Source: Faeciplasma sp048393055 (lineage in GTDB: Bacteria > Bacillota > Clostridia > Oscillospirales > Ruminococcaceae). From it: DNA of 64,000 nt. The notes beneath the pieces were generated by a model. The model ran no database searches, had not been told where the DNA came from, and saw nothing but the letters and a program-made list of their open reading frames with translations. Within the stretch, counting starts at the first letter, position 1. Each line of letters starts with the position of its first letter. Below, in pieces: positions 1 to 8,529 of the stretch. Both the position numbers and the translations under genes were made by a program. The stretch covers positions 62,001 through 126,000 of the forward strand of contig DBFJJS010000012.1 in assembly GCA_048393055.1 (NCBI GenBank), written 5' to 3'.

Positions 1-1895
1 TCATCCCCGCACATCGACGCCAATACCCTAAGCTCGATCTGAGAGTAGTCCGCGTCCAAAAGAGTGCAGCCGTCGTCCGCCACAAAGAATTTGCGCATCC
101 TGCTGCCGATTTCCTTTCTTACCGGGATGTTCTGCATATTCGGGTTTGCCGAGGATATTCGCCCGGTCCTTGTTTCGGTCTGCTTGAACTCGCTTCTTAC
201 CCTGCCGTCCGGGCATACTACCTCTAAAAGTCCGTCAACATAGGTGGATTTGAGCTTTGTAAGCGTTCGGTACTCAAGGATAAGCCCTATTATAGGGTGG
301 AAGCTTATAAGCCCCTCGAGTATTTCCGCGCCGGTGGAGTAGCCGCTCTTGGTCTTTTTTCCTGCCGGAAGCCCCAGCTCCTCAAACAGGACCGTTCCGA
401 GCTGCTTCGGGGAGGAAATGTTGAATTCATGCCCCGCCAGCTTGTAAATCTCCTGCCTGAGCTTTGCAATGTCGCCGTCAAGCCCTTTGCCGAATTCCTT
501 TATTCCTTCGGCATCTACCTTTACGCCTATTACCTCCATAGACGCGAGCACCTCGCACAGAGGAAGCTCTATGTCGCGGTATAAAGAGCTCATCCCTGTC
601 GCCGCAAGCTGAGAGTCGAGCGCGTCGCGAAGCCGCCCAAGGCTTAAAAGCGCGCCGAATTTTTCGTCCGCGCTGTACGCGACGCCGTATGCGGAGCAGA
701 GGTTTTCCGGAGTGTAATCGCTTGCCTGCGAGTTTAAAAGATATCCCGCGAGGTCGCAGGAAAACTCGAGGTTTTCAAGGCTTCTTTTGTTTTCAAACGC
801 GAATTTATAGGCGCTTTTTGCTTCAAACGCGACCTTTTCGGACATAGATTCAAAATATGACAGAATAAGCTCCCTGTCGCAGGTGACATACACCGTTTTT
901 TCGCAGTGGACAAAAAGCTCGCCGCCGCTTAAAACAAACTCGCTTTTTTTGCCAGCCGTTTTTTCCACAGCCTCCTGCGTAAGAGCAGCCGTCTCATAGC
1001 TGTCGCAAACGGTCTGGGGCTCGTTTTCCTCAGCCGGCGCTTTAAGCCCCAGCTTGTCTATCAGCCGGTACATCTCAAGCTCGTTAAGGAGCGAGTAGAG
1101 CCTTTTATCGTCTCTTTGTGAAAAAGCGTAGTCTGAAAGCTCCCCGGGGACGGGCGCATCGCGGACGATTGTCGCAAGCCACTTGCTCTCAAAGGCGGAG
1201 TCTTTTCCCGCCTCAAGCTTTGCCCTCACGCTTGGGGTAAGCTTTGCGCTCTCAAGGCAGCTATAGAGGTTTTCAACAGTAGTGTATTCTTTTATAAGGC
1301 TGAGAGCGGTTTTTTCGCCTATTCCCGGAACTCCCGGGATATTGTCCGAGCTGTCCCCCATCAGCGCCTTTATATCTATTAAATTTACCGGTTCTACCCC
1401 GTAGTCGGCTAAAAATCTTTCGCGGTCGTAGCTTATAGTCTCACGGTTTGTGACAAGTCTGACCGTCACCCTGTCCCTTATAAGCTGCAGGGTGTCCCTG
1501 TCGCCCGAGAGAATGAAGCACTCGTTCCCGCTGTCCTCAAACAGCTTTGAAACGGAGCCTAAAATATCGTCTGCCTCGTAGCCCTCCAGCTCGAGCACCG
1601 GCACGCCCATGGCTAAAAGAATCTCCTTTACCTTCGGAAGCTGCATGGCAAGCTCGTCCGGCATTCCGTGGCGGTTCGCCTTGTAAAAGCTGCACTTGAC
1701 ATGCCGGAAGGTCGGAGCTTTCAAATCGAACGCCACCGCGGCGCAGTCAGGTCCGACGATGTCCAGCTCCTTCAAAAGTATATTCATAAATCCGGTAATC
1801 GCGTTTGTGTAAAATCCCTTCGAGGTAGTGAGGAGCTTTATTCCGTAAAACGCGCGGTTTAGCACCGAGTTTCCGTCTATAGCAAGAATACGCAT
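1..1895 (-). CDS. polA: DNA polymerase I, N-terminal 631 codons (runs off left edge)
   Basis: Repair and Okazaki-fragment-processing polymerase. The ATG at 1895 opens MRILAIDGNS, the start of the 5'-3' exonuclease domain (about residues 1-290, with Asp7 and the YEADDILG acidic cluster). The central region (about 300-470) sits where the proofreading exonuclease should be, but I see no clear DxE metal site, so it is probably vestigial, as in Bacillus PolI. The polymerase domain follows, and the visible part ends just after motif A (DYSQIELR, catalytic Asp616). The C-terminal remainder, including motifs B and C, lies outside the window. Divergent from dus. Confidence 0.96.
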   Translation of the reverse strand, partial: MRILAIDGNSVLNRAFYGIKLLTTSKGFYTNAITGFMNILLKELDIVGPDCAAVAFDLKAPTFRHVKCSFYKANRHGMPDELAMQLPKVKEILLAMGVPVLELEGYEADDILGSVSKLFEDSGNECFILSGDRDTLQLIRDRVTVRLVTNRETISYDRERFLADYGVEPVNLIDIKALMGDSSDNIPGVPGIGEKTALSLIKEYTTVENLYSCLESAKLTPSVRAKLEAGKDSAFESKWLATIVRDAPVPGELSDYAFSQRDDKRLYSLLNELEMYRLIDKLGLKAPAEENEPQTVCDSYETAALTQEAVEKTAGKKSEFVLSGGELFVHCEKTVYVTCDRELILSYFESMSEKVAFEAKSAYKFAFENKRSLENLEFSCDLAGYLLNSQASDYTPENLCSAYGVAYSADEKFGALLSLGRLRDALDSQLAATGMSSLYRDIELPLCEVLASMEVIGVKVDAEGIKEFGKGLDGDIAKLRQEIYKLAGHEFNISSPKQLGTVLFEELGLPAGKKTKSGYSTGAEILEGLISFHPIIGLILEYRTLTKLKSTYVDGLLEVVCPDGRVRSEFKQTETRTGRISSANPNMQNIPVRKEIGSRMRKFFVADDGCTLLDADYSQIELRVLASMCGD

Positions 1896-1991
1896 AAGTC
1901 CACCCTGAATTTTTAGAATTATAATATCAAATATAGTATACCACTTTTTTTCCGCGAGGCAAGCCGGCATAATAAAATTGCGCTTTGCCAC

Positions 1992-2020
1992 TGTTCAAAA
2001 TAAAAACGGTGTGATATAAT
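1992..2020 (+). promoter_or_regulatory. Putative sigma-A promoter of dus
   Basis: TATAAT at 2015-2020 is preceded by TGA (extended -10). The -35 position 17 bp upstream is only TGTTCA (1992-1997). The start codon is 33 bp downstream, in the short divergent gap with polA. The weak -35 makes this moderate evidence. Confidence 0.4.
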
Positions 2021-2052
2021 ATATTTCGTATTATTGTTTTTAAGGTGGATAA

Positions 2053-3048
2053 ATGGAGTTTATAACGATAGGCGGCGTGAGGATAGAAAAGACCTGCGCG
2101 CTTTCGCCGATGGCGTCGGTTGCGGATAGGGCGTACAGGACTATGTGCAAGAGCTTTGGCGCGTGTATGCTCACAAGCGAGATGGTTTCGGCAAAGGGGC
2201 TTTGCTACTCCTCCGCTAAGACCGCAGAGCTTTGCATGGTGACGGATTGCGAGCGTCCCTATGCCGTTCAGCTTTTCGGTGAGGAGCCGGAGTATATTGC
2301 AAAGGCCGTAAAGATAGTGAACGGCTTTAAGCCCGATATCATAGACATTAACATGGGATGCCCCGTGCCGAAGGTGGTAAACCCGGGCGGCGGCAGCGCG
2401 CTTATGAAGACCCCGCAGCTTGCCTTTGATATAGTGAGGGCGGCGGTTTCGGAGGCAAACTGCCCGGTAACGGTAAAAATACGCTCCGGCTGGGACGACA
2501 GGAGCATCAACGCCGTGGAGTTTGCCGGTCTTATGGAGAAGGCGGGAGCAGCTGCGATAGCCGTTCATCCCAGGACGCGCAGGCAGATGTACTCTGGAAA
2601 AGCCGACTGGAGCGTTATAAAAGCGGTAAAAGAGGCGGTCAGCGTTCCCGTTATCGGAAATGGCGATATCCAAAGCGCCGCCGACTGCGCGAGAATGTAC
2701 AGCGAGACCGGCTGCGACCTCTGTTCGCTCGCAAGGGCGAGCTACGGCAGACCCTGGGTGTTCGCGCAGATATCGGCATATCTTAAGGACGGGACTTTGC
2801 TTGACGATCCGCCGCTGCGCGAGCGCATGGACATAATGCTTCGGCATGTGCGCCTTCTTGTCGAGCTTAAGGGCGAGGACGTAGGGATTCGCGAAGCGAG
2901 AAAAAACGTCGCGTGGTACTTTAAGGGGCTCAAGGGGGCGGCGGGCTTTCGCGCAAGGGCGGGAAGCCTTAAAAGCATGGACGAGCTTGTAAAAATGGCT
3001 GACGAGGCATGCGCGTCATGCGGGGACAGCGCTTTGTATGATGCGTAG
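2053..3048 (+). CDS. dus: tRNA-dihydrouridine synthase, DusB/NifR3 type
   Basis: FMN-dependent enzyme that reduces uridines to dihydrouridine in tRNA D-loops. The 331-aa length is normal. Visible family marks are LSPMASVADRAYR near the N terminus, RPYAVQLFG (69-77), and the active-site segment INMGCPVPKVV with catalytic Cys103. The downstream segments VKIRSGWD and VIGNGDI are FMN-barrel loops. In the usual family motif a Lys/Gly-rich stretch follows the Cys; here it reads NPGGGSALM, which is acceptable. First gene of a co-directional run of RNA-modification genes; its end overlaps the next gene by 11 nt, suggesting translational coupling. Confidence 0.93.
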   Translation: MEFITIGGVRIEKTCALSPMASVADRAYRTMCKSFGACMLTSEMVSAKGLCYSSAKTAELCMVTDCERPYAVQLFGEEPEYIAKAVKIVNGFKPDIIDINMGCPVPKVVNPGGGSALMKTPQLAFDIVRAAVSEANCPVTVKIRSGWDDRSINAVEFAGLMEKAGAAAIAVHPRTRRQMYSGKADWSVIKAVKEAVSVPVIGNGDIQSAADCARMYSETGCDLCSLARASYGRPWVFAQISAYLKDGTLLDDPPLRERMDIMLRHVRLLVELKGEDVGIREARKNVAWYFKGLKGAAGFRARAGSLKSMDELVKMADEACASCGDSALYDA

Positions 3049-3826
3049 GCGTATGGCAAAGGAGACTGTGGATGTGAGCGCGGTATTTGATAAGACCAAT
3101 TTGTCTGAGTTCAGCCTTGAGGAGCTGGGAAACGGCTATAAGGTGTGCGTTTCGCGCGAGCACAGGTTCGGGACCGATGCGTTTTTGCTTGCGGATTTTG
3201 CCGCGCCGAGAAGAAAGGACAAGGTGTGCGACCTCTGCTCCGGCAACGGTATAGTAGCTCTTTTAATGGCAAGAAACTTTCACCCCGCGGCTGTTTATGC
3301 GGTGGAGCTTCAAAAAAAGGCGTATATCCAGCTTGAGCGCTCGAAGGAAGCGTCGCTTGCGGACGGGGCGGACGCCGGCGGGATAATCCCCGTTTTGGCG
3401 GACGTTAAAGACTGGCGGTGCGGTGAACCGCTCGACCTTATCACCTGCAACCCGCCTTACAAGATAGACAACACCGGCTTTAAAAACGCGGACAGCGCCG
3501 TAAGCATAGCGCGGCATGAGATAATGTGCACGATATACGACGTGTGCGCGGCGGCAAAAAGGTCGCTTAGGTACGGCGGAAGGCTGTGCGTGTGCAACCG
3601 CCCGGAAAGGCTTGCGGACGTGATATGCGCAATGCGCGAGAACAAAATAGAGCCGAAGCGGCTTCGCCCCGTTCAGAAGGACAGGGACAGCGACCCCTGG
3701 CTGATACTTGTCGAGGGCAGGCTGGGCGGGTCGAAATATTTAAAAATGGAAAAGCCCCTTTATATAAAGGGGAAAAACGGCGAGCCGTACTCCCCCGAAA
3801 TGAAGAGGATATACGGCATTATTTGA
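3038..3826 (+). CDS. tRNA1(Val) A37 N6-methyltransferase-like protein
   Basis: Class I SAM-dependent methyltransferase of the TrmN6/YfiC group. It has the SAM-binding loop DLCSGNG (65-71) and the N6-adenine/glutamine catalytic motif NPPY (138-141). A leading HRFGTDAFLLADF segment is typical of this family. The likely substrate is adenine in tRNA; the exact site is inferred. ATG 3038 overlaps dus; a second in-frame ATG at 3053 is a reasonable alternative, and neither has a strong ribosome binding site. The position just before rsmI is a common arrangement in Firmicutes and supports the call. Confidence 0.82.
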   Translation: MMRRRMAKETVDVSAVFDKTNLSEFSLEELGNGYKVCVSREHRFGTDAFLLADFAAPRRKDKVCDLCSGNGIVALLMARNFHPAAVYAVELQKKAYIQLERSKEASLADGADAGGIIPVLADVKDWRCGEPLDLITCNPPYKIDNTGFKNADSAVSIARHEIMCTIYDVCAAAKRSLRYGGRLCVCNRPERLADVICAMRENKIEPKRLRPVQKDRDSDPWLILVEGRLGGSKYLKMEKPLYIKGKNGEPYSPEMKRIYGII

Positions 3827-3841
3827 TCTGGGAGAATGATT

Positions 3842-4681
3842 ATGGCAAGCAGGCTGTATGTAGTCGGAACGCCTATTGGCAATCTCGGCGACATAACATA
3901 TCGCGCGGTTAAGGTGCTCGGCGAGGCGGACTTTATCGCCGCGGAGGACACGAGGGTGTCGCTGAGGCTTTTGAACTACCTCGGCATAAAAAAGCCGATG
4001 GTCAGCTATCACGAGCACAACCACAAGTACGCAGGCGAAAGCATAATAAAAAGAATACTTTCCGGCGAGAGCTGCGCCGTGATTACCGACGCCGGAATGC
4101 CCTGCATCTCCGACCCCGGGGAGGATCTTGTGCGGCTTTGCGCCGAAAACGGCGTGCCGGTAGAGGTGGTCCCCGGACCGAGCGCGCTGATATCGGCGCT
4201 GGCTGTAAGCGGGCTTGACACGTCGAAATTTGTGTTCGAGGGATTTTTATCTGTGTCCAAGCGATCGAGATACGAGACGCTTGCCGCCTGCGCTAAAGAG
4301 CAGAGGACGCTTATATTCTATGAAGCTCCGCATAAGCTTACGGCGACTCTTGACGATTTGCTGAGGTTTTTCGGCGACAGGAGAATTGCTGTATGTCGGG
4401 AGCTTACAAAGCTTCACGAACAGATAATACGCACCACCATTTCCGAGGCTGTATCTCTTTACGGCGAAAATAACCAGCCCAGGGGCGAGTATGTGCTCGT
4501 GGTGGAGGGCAATCGTCAGGAAAAGGAAGAGGAGCTCACAATAGAGCAGGCCCTTGAAAGGGTAAACGAACTTGTTGCAAAGGGAATGCGCGGGGCGGAC
4601 GCCTGCCGCGAGATAGCAAGGACAACAGGCTTTTCAAAGAGCGAGCTTTACACCGCCCTTGTAAATTCCGGGGAGGATTAG
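3842..4681 (+). CDS. rsmI: 16S rRNA (cytidine1402-2'-O)-methyltransferase
   Basis: Methylates the ribose of C1402 in the ribosomal P site. The N terminus ASRLYVVGTPIGNLGDIT and the segment AAEDTRVSLRLLNY are signature sequences of the RsmI branch of the tetrapyrrole-methylase fold. AVITDAGMPCISDPG and VEVVPGPSALISAL are the SAM-binding loops. Length is 279 aa. An earlier in-frame ATG at 3836 sits only about 2 nt from the GGGAG site, whereas ATG 3842 is about 8 nt away, so I start at 3842. Confidence 0.95.
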   Translation: MASRLYVVGTPIGNLGDITYRAVKVLGEADFIAAEDTRVSLRLLNYLGIKKPMVSYHEHNHKYAGESIIKRILSGESCAVITDAGMPCISDPGEDLVRLCAENGVPVEVVPGPSALISALAVSGLDTSKFVFEGFLSVSKRSRYETLAACAKEQRTLIFYEAPHKLTATLDDLLRFFGDRRIAVCRELTKLHEQIIRTTISEAVSLYGENNQPRGEYVLVVEGNRQEKEEELTIEQALERVNELVAKGMRGADACREIARTTGFSKSELYTALVNSGED

Positions 4682-4691
4682 CGCGCCGGAT

Positions 4692-5150
4692 ATGCTTACT
4701 ATAAGAAAAATGCAGGAAAGCGACCTGCCGGAAATAACCCAAATAGAAAGAGAGTGCTTCGGCGGTGAAGCGTGGAGCCGCGAGGACTTTTACTACCGGC
4801 TTACAAACGGCGCGTTTGTGAACCTTACGGCGCTTTGGGACAATGAGATCGCCGGGTATATAACCGTCACCGCGCTGAGCGAAGCGTCGGTGGACAGCAT
4901 TGCCGTCGCGCCGCGCTTCAGAAGGCTGAAAATAGCTTCAAGGCTGTTAGGTCACGCGCTTTCGGGCAGCTTTGACAGAGTTTTTTTAGAGGTGCGCGAA
5001 TCAAACCTGCCCGCAAGGGCGCTGTATAAAAGCGCGGGCTTCTCCGAGATAGGCATAAGAAAAGACTACTACGATGATCCGTCGGAGGACGCTGTGATAA
5101 TGCTGAGGATTGCAACCGCTGCAAGTAAAAAACACGAGGTAATAAAATGA
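4692..5150 (+). CDS. rimI: Ribosomal-protein-alanine N-acetyltransferase-like GNAT protein
   Basis: A 152-aa single GNAT domain, expected to acetylate the alpha-amino group of a protein such as S18. IAGYITVTAL and VDSIAVAP are the central strands. The acetyl-CoA pyrophosphate loop reads RFRRLKIASRLL, in which the usual glycine of the R/QxxGxG/A motif is replaced by Lys. ARALYKSAGFSEIGIRKDYY is the typical C-terminal helix and strand. It overlaps tsaD by 4 nt (ATGA), the usual rimI-tsaD order, which supports the RimI call over a generic GNAT. Confidence 0.85.
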   Translation: MLTIRKMQESDLPEITQIERECFGGEAWSREDFYYRLTNGAFVNLTALWDNEIAGYITVTALSEASVDSIAVAPRFRRLKIASRLLGHALSGSFDRVFLEVRESNLPARALYKSAGFSEIGIRKDYYDDPSEDAVIMLRIATAASKKHEVIK

Positions 5151-6157
5151 GGATATTAGCAATAGAAAGCTCCTGCGACGAAACTGCGGCGGCCGTCGTG
5201 GAGGACGGCAGGACGGTTTTGTCAAACGTCATAGCGTCGCAGGTGGACGAACAGAGGCTGTACGGCGGGGTTGTCCCGGAAATCGCCTCAAGGCGGCACG
5301 CAGAAAATATCTGCGGCGTAGTGGATAAGGCGCTTGAGGACGCGCGCGTCGGTATGGACGGCATAGACGCCGTTGCGGTCACATACGCTCCCGGGCTGAT
5401 AGGGGCGCTTCTGGTCGGCGTCAGCTACGCCAAGGGGCTGGCGTTTGCAAGCGGAAAGCCGCTTGTGCCTGTCCACCATATAGCCGGTCACATAGCCGCG
5501 AATTACATAAGCCATCCCGAGCTTGAGCCGCCGTATCTGTGTCTTGTCGTCAGCGGCGGGCACACCCATCTGGTGGAGGTCAAGACCCATACCGGGTTTA
5601 AAATCATAGGAAGGACCCGCGACGACGCTGCGGGCGAATGCTTTGACAAGGTTGCAAGGACGCTCGGGTTTGAATATCCCGGCGGGAAGTATATAGACGA
5701 GGCGGCGAAAAAGGGATCAAAAACCGCATACCGCTTCCCTCACCCAAGGCTTGAGGGAAACGAATATGATTTTTCCTTTTCGGGACTTAAAACTGCCGTC
5801 ATAAACCTTGTGCACAACGCCTCGCAAAGGGGTCAGGAGCTTGATATAAACGACGTGGCGGCGTCTTTTCAAAAGACCGTGTGCGATATCCTTTCCGAAA
5901 AGCTGATGCTTGCAGCCGAGGCGCTCGGGTATAATAAGATAGCGGTGGCTGGAGGGGTTTCGGCAAACACCGGAGTGCGGTCGAAGGTAAAGCGCGAGTG
6001 CGATAAGCGCGGGTATGCGCTTTATCTGCCGGAATTTAAATATTGCGGGGACAACGCCGCGATGATAGGAGCGCAGGGTTATTATGACTTTGCGGCAGGA
6101 AAGAGGGCAAGCGGTAGCCTGAACGCCGCCGCGACGCTTTCTCTAGAGGATATTTGA
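5147..6157 (+). CDS. tsaD: tRNA N6-threonylcarbamoyladenosine transferase subunit TsaD
   Basis: Catalytic subunit that installs t6A37 on ANN-decoding tRNAs, working with TsaB and TsaE, which are not in this window. It opens with MRILAIESSCDETAAAVV. It carries the metal-binding HxxxH (His111, His115, in HHIAGHIAANY), LCLVVSGGHTHLV, and the ATP-binding AVAGGVSANTG near the C terminus. The length of 336 aa is standard. The ATG overlaps the rimI stop by 4 nt. Confidence 0.97.
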   Translation: MRILAIESSCDETAAAVVEDGRTVLSNVIASQVDEQRLYGGVVPEIASRRHAENICGVVDKALEDARVGMDGIDAVAVTYAPGLIGALLVGVSYAKGLAFASGKPLVPVHHIAGHIAANYISHPELEPPYLCLVVSGGHTHLVEVKTHTGFKIIGRTRDDAAGECFDKVARTLGFEYPGGKYIDEAAKKGSKTAYRFPHPRLEGNEYDFSFSGLKTAVINLVHNASQRGQELDINDVAASFQKTVCDILSEKLMLAAEALGYNKIAVAGGVSANTGVRSKVKRECDKRGYALYLPEFKYCGDNAAMIGAQGYYDFAAGKRASGSLNAAATLSLEDI

Positions 6158-6165
6158 GGTTTCCG

Positions 6166-7059
6166 ATGAAAAAAAGAGCTTTGATTTTTGTTTTGGTTTT
6201 GAGTGTTATCACATTTGCGGTTACGTCGTGCAGCACCATAGACCCTGAGCAGAGCGTCAGCGAGCCGCCGATTACCGACGCGCCGCCCGAAAGGCAGCCG
6301 TACCCCGTCAGCTTTGAAAACGAGAGCTTTGACAGTTCGCCGGGCACCGTGGCGTCGCTCTCACCTGCGATAACGAGCGCCCTGTGCGATTTGGGGCTCG
6401 CGGACAGGATCGTCGGAGTGAGCAGCTACTGCGAAAAACCGTCGGCGGATGTGAGCGTGATAGGAAGTCCGGCGTTTCCCGATATAGACGCAATAATAGA
6501 GCTTGCGCCGGAGCTTTTGATAACCCAGTCCCCGCTCGCCTCCGCTGACGTCATACGCCTTGAGCAGTCGGGAATACGCGCTCTCAGGCTTGCAGTCCCG
6601 ACAAGCTTTGCATATCTGTGCGAGCAGTATATAAACCTTGCACTCATTTTTTACGGCAATATAGACTCTCAGGGCGTGGCTCTTGAGGCTCTTTCCGAAA
6701 TAGACGGGGCTATGGTCGAGGCGCAGGAGCTTGGTCTCGGGCTTAGCTATATCGCCGTGAACGGTGTGAGCGACGGCGTGTTTATCGTGTCGTCGGGCGG
6801 CGATCTGCAAACCGATATGCTTGACGTTTACGGAACGAACCTGTTTGACGGAAGGGACGGGCATTTTGTCAGCGAGGAGGAGCTGGGAGAAATAGAGCCG
6901 GACGTAGTGTTTGTTAATATGTCGTCCGCGGGCATAGACGCCGTGGAGGACGCGGTCGGCGGAAGCCCCGAGATAGTATATATAGACAGCGTCGAATTTG
7001 AACGGCCTACCGCCGCGCTCGCCGAGACTATAAGGTATATTACGGATAAGTTGTCATAA
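6166..7059 (+). CDS. TroA/BtuF-like substrate-binding lipoprotein, no adjacent permease
   Basis: Secreted lipoprotein: MKKRALIF..., lipobox VTSC with Cys22, then a Pro/Glu-rich linker. The rest (VASLSPAITSALCDLGL, VGVSSYC, DIDAIIELAPELLITQ) is the pattern of the helical-backbone metal-receptor family, which binds cobalamin, haem or siderophores for ABC importers. Length 297 aa. The ATG at 6166 follows GAGG and gives a proper signal peptide; a TTG at 6154 overlapping tsaD would add four residues and is less likely. No ABC permease or ATPase lies nearby, so the ligand is unknown. Confidence 0.75.
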   Translation: MKKRALIFVLVLSVITFAVTSCSTIDPEQSVSEPPITDAPPERQPYPVSFENESFDSSPGTVASLSPAITSALCDLGLADRIVGVSSYCEKPSADVSVIGSPAFPDIDAIIELAPELLITQSPLASADVIRLEQSGIRALRLAVPTSFAYLCEQYINLALIFYGNIDSQGVALEALSEIDGAMVEAQELGLGLSYIAVNGVSDGVFIVSSGGDLQTDMLDVYGTNLFDGRDGHFVSEEELGEIEPDVVFVNMSSAGIDAVEDAVGGSPEIVYIDSVEFERPTAALAETIRYITDKLS

Positions 7060-7100
7060 TATTAAACGCAAAAATTCATGTTAAAATAAGCTCCATGCAG

Positions 7101-7129
7101 TTGACATAAAAGCGATTAAGGTTTATTAT
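7101..7129 (+). promoter_or_regulatory. Sigma-A promoter for the transglutaminase lipoprotein pair
   Basis: TTGACA at 7101-7106, 17-bp spacer, TATTAT at 7124-7129. It lies about 100 bp before the 7228 start codon and implies a leader of roughly 90 nt. Confidence 0.7.
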
Positions 7130-7227
7130 AAAATGGCGCAATGAAACATGGACCTGTTTTGTTTTAAATTATGTATAGAGATTTAATGCGGCTTGACCAT
7201 AAAACTGAAGGTGGAAAGGATTAATTG

Positions 7228-8511
7228 ATGATAAAAATAAAGAAACTGATATCCATACTTCTTGCGGGTGCAATGGCTTTTGGTCTATGTGCATGTTCGG
7301 ACATCGACGATACCGCAGACCCCCAGCAGAGTGCCGGCACTTCGGTGACGGAAAATGTAGAAAATACAGGCGATACATCGCAGAGCACGGATACCGGAGA
7401 AACCGGCGACAGCGTTCCCGCAGACTGGGCATATGAATTTGACTCGTCGTTTATAGACGACAACGGAATAGGATATATTTGGGACAGGCTTGACGAGGAC
7501 GCAAGGATGAACCTCGGAGAGGTCATGAATGCAATTAAGAATGTTCAGATATACTGCCCCTTGACTGTTGGATTCCCAAGGGACGAGGCGGAGAGCTTTT
7601 TGGAGCTTGTATCTAACTGCTCGATGTTTTATACCTATGCAAGCAACCAGTTCAAGCTTCATATAGATGAAAACGGCATTGTAAAGGGACTGACGATAAA
7701 TTACCTTATAAACTATGAATCGGAAGCGTTTGCTCGCTGCGAGGAGCTTGGGGCAAAGCTTCAGGAAATCATAAGCGGGGCGCCGACAGACAGCGAGTTT
7801 AACAGGATAAGATACCTGCATGATTACCTTGTCCTCAATTGCGACTACGGTGAGGACGCCGTAAGCCCGTTTTCCGCATACGGCGCTATAGTCGAGGGCA
7901 TAGCCACCTGCCAGGGATATGCGGACGCTATGCATCTGCTTTTGACGAGGGCTGGCTTTGAAACAGCGTACGCTACGGGAGAGGGCAACGACGTCACAGT
8001 AAAGCACAAGTGGAATTATGTCAAGTGCGAGGACGGTCACTGGTATGTAATAGACCCGACGTGGGACGACCCGCAGAATAAAGACGATCCCGATTATATC
8101 GGATATGATTACCTGCTGATAAGCGATGAGATGCTTTTGAGGGATCATGCCAAAAAGTATGACAGTATATACTACGATCCGCCGGTAGCGGATTCAATGG
8201 ACATGAATTTCCATAAGATGGTCGGATATTACGCCGAGAACACAGATCAGGCGTATGATATACTTCTTGAGCAGGCGATAGAGGCTGCAAAGGACGGAAG
8301 GAAGTACCTCTACCTCAGGTTTGACTCGGGAGAGGCTCTCGCCGAGGCTTATAACGAGCTTTCATCCGGTCCTTTAGGCGACAACAGGATTCAGGACATT
8401 ATCGAACAGGCGAACGAAGAGGCGGGAACGGATATCATAAGCACGAGCTGGCTGAAGAGCCTTAACGAGGATATCGGAACCCTGACCATTACTCTTAGTT
8501 ACCCAGAATAA
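7228..8511 (+). CDS. Transglutaminase-like lipoprotein
   Basis: Exported lipoprotein of 427 aa with lipobox LCAC (Cys23) and a Thr/Asp/Glu-rich linker to about residue 65. A transglutaminase-core (papain-like) domain follows. The apparent catalytic triad is Cys228 (IATCQGYADA), His260 (KHKWNYV) and Asp276 (VIDPTWDD). RIRYLHDYLVLNCDY before the Cys is the usual lead-in helix. It could cleave or crosslink wall or surface proteins; the substrate is not visible. ATG 7228 is 8 nt from GGAAAGG; a TTG one codon earlier is not needed. Tandem with a paralogue 18 nt downstream. Confidence 0.85.
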   Translation: MIKIKKLISILLAGAMAFGLCACSDIDDTADPQQSAGTSVTENVENTGDTSQSTDTGETGDSVPADWAYEFDSSFIDDNGIGYIWDRLDEDARMNLGEVMNAIKNVQIYCPLTVGFPRDEAESFLELVSNCSMFYTYASNQFKLHIDENGIVKGLTINYLINYESEAFARCEELGAKLQEIISGAPTDSEFNRIRYLHDYLVLNCDYGEDAVSPFSAYGAIVEGIATCQGYADAMHLLLTRAGFETAYATGEGNDVTVKHKWNYVKCEDGHWYVIDPTWDDPQNKDDPDYIGYDYLLISDEMLLRDHAKKYDSIYYDPPVADSMDMNFHKMVGYYAENTDQAYDILLEQAIEAAKDGRKYLYLRFDSGEALAEAYNELSSGPLGDNRIQDIIEQANEEAGTDIISTSWLKSLNEDIGTLTITLSYPE

Positions 8512-8529
8512 TATATCGGAGGAATGAAG

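Noticed and set aside
1927..2847. Long minus-strand reading frame (306 codons) across dus
   Set aside because: It lies antisense to a clear DusB gene, has no recognisable motif, lacks a ribosome binding site, and is basic/Arg-rich as expected from a GC-rich antisense frame.
7285..8148. Minus-strand reading frame of 287 codons in the transglutaminase gene
   Set aside because: Antisense to a gene with a full catalytic triad; no family match and no start signals.
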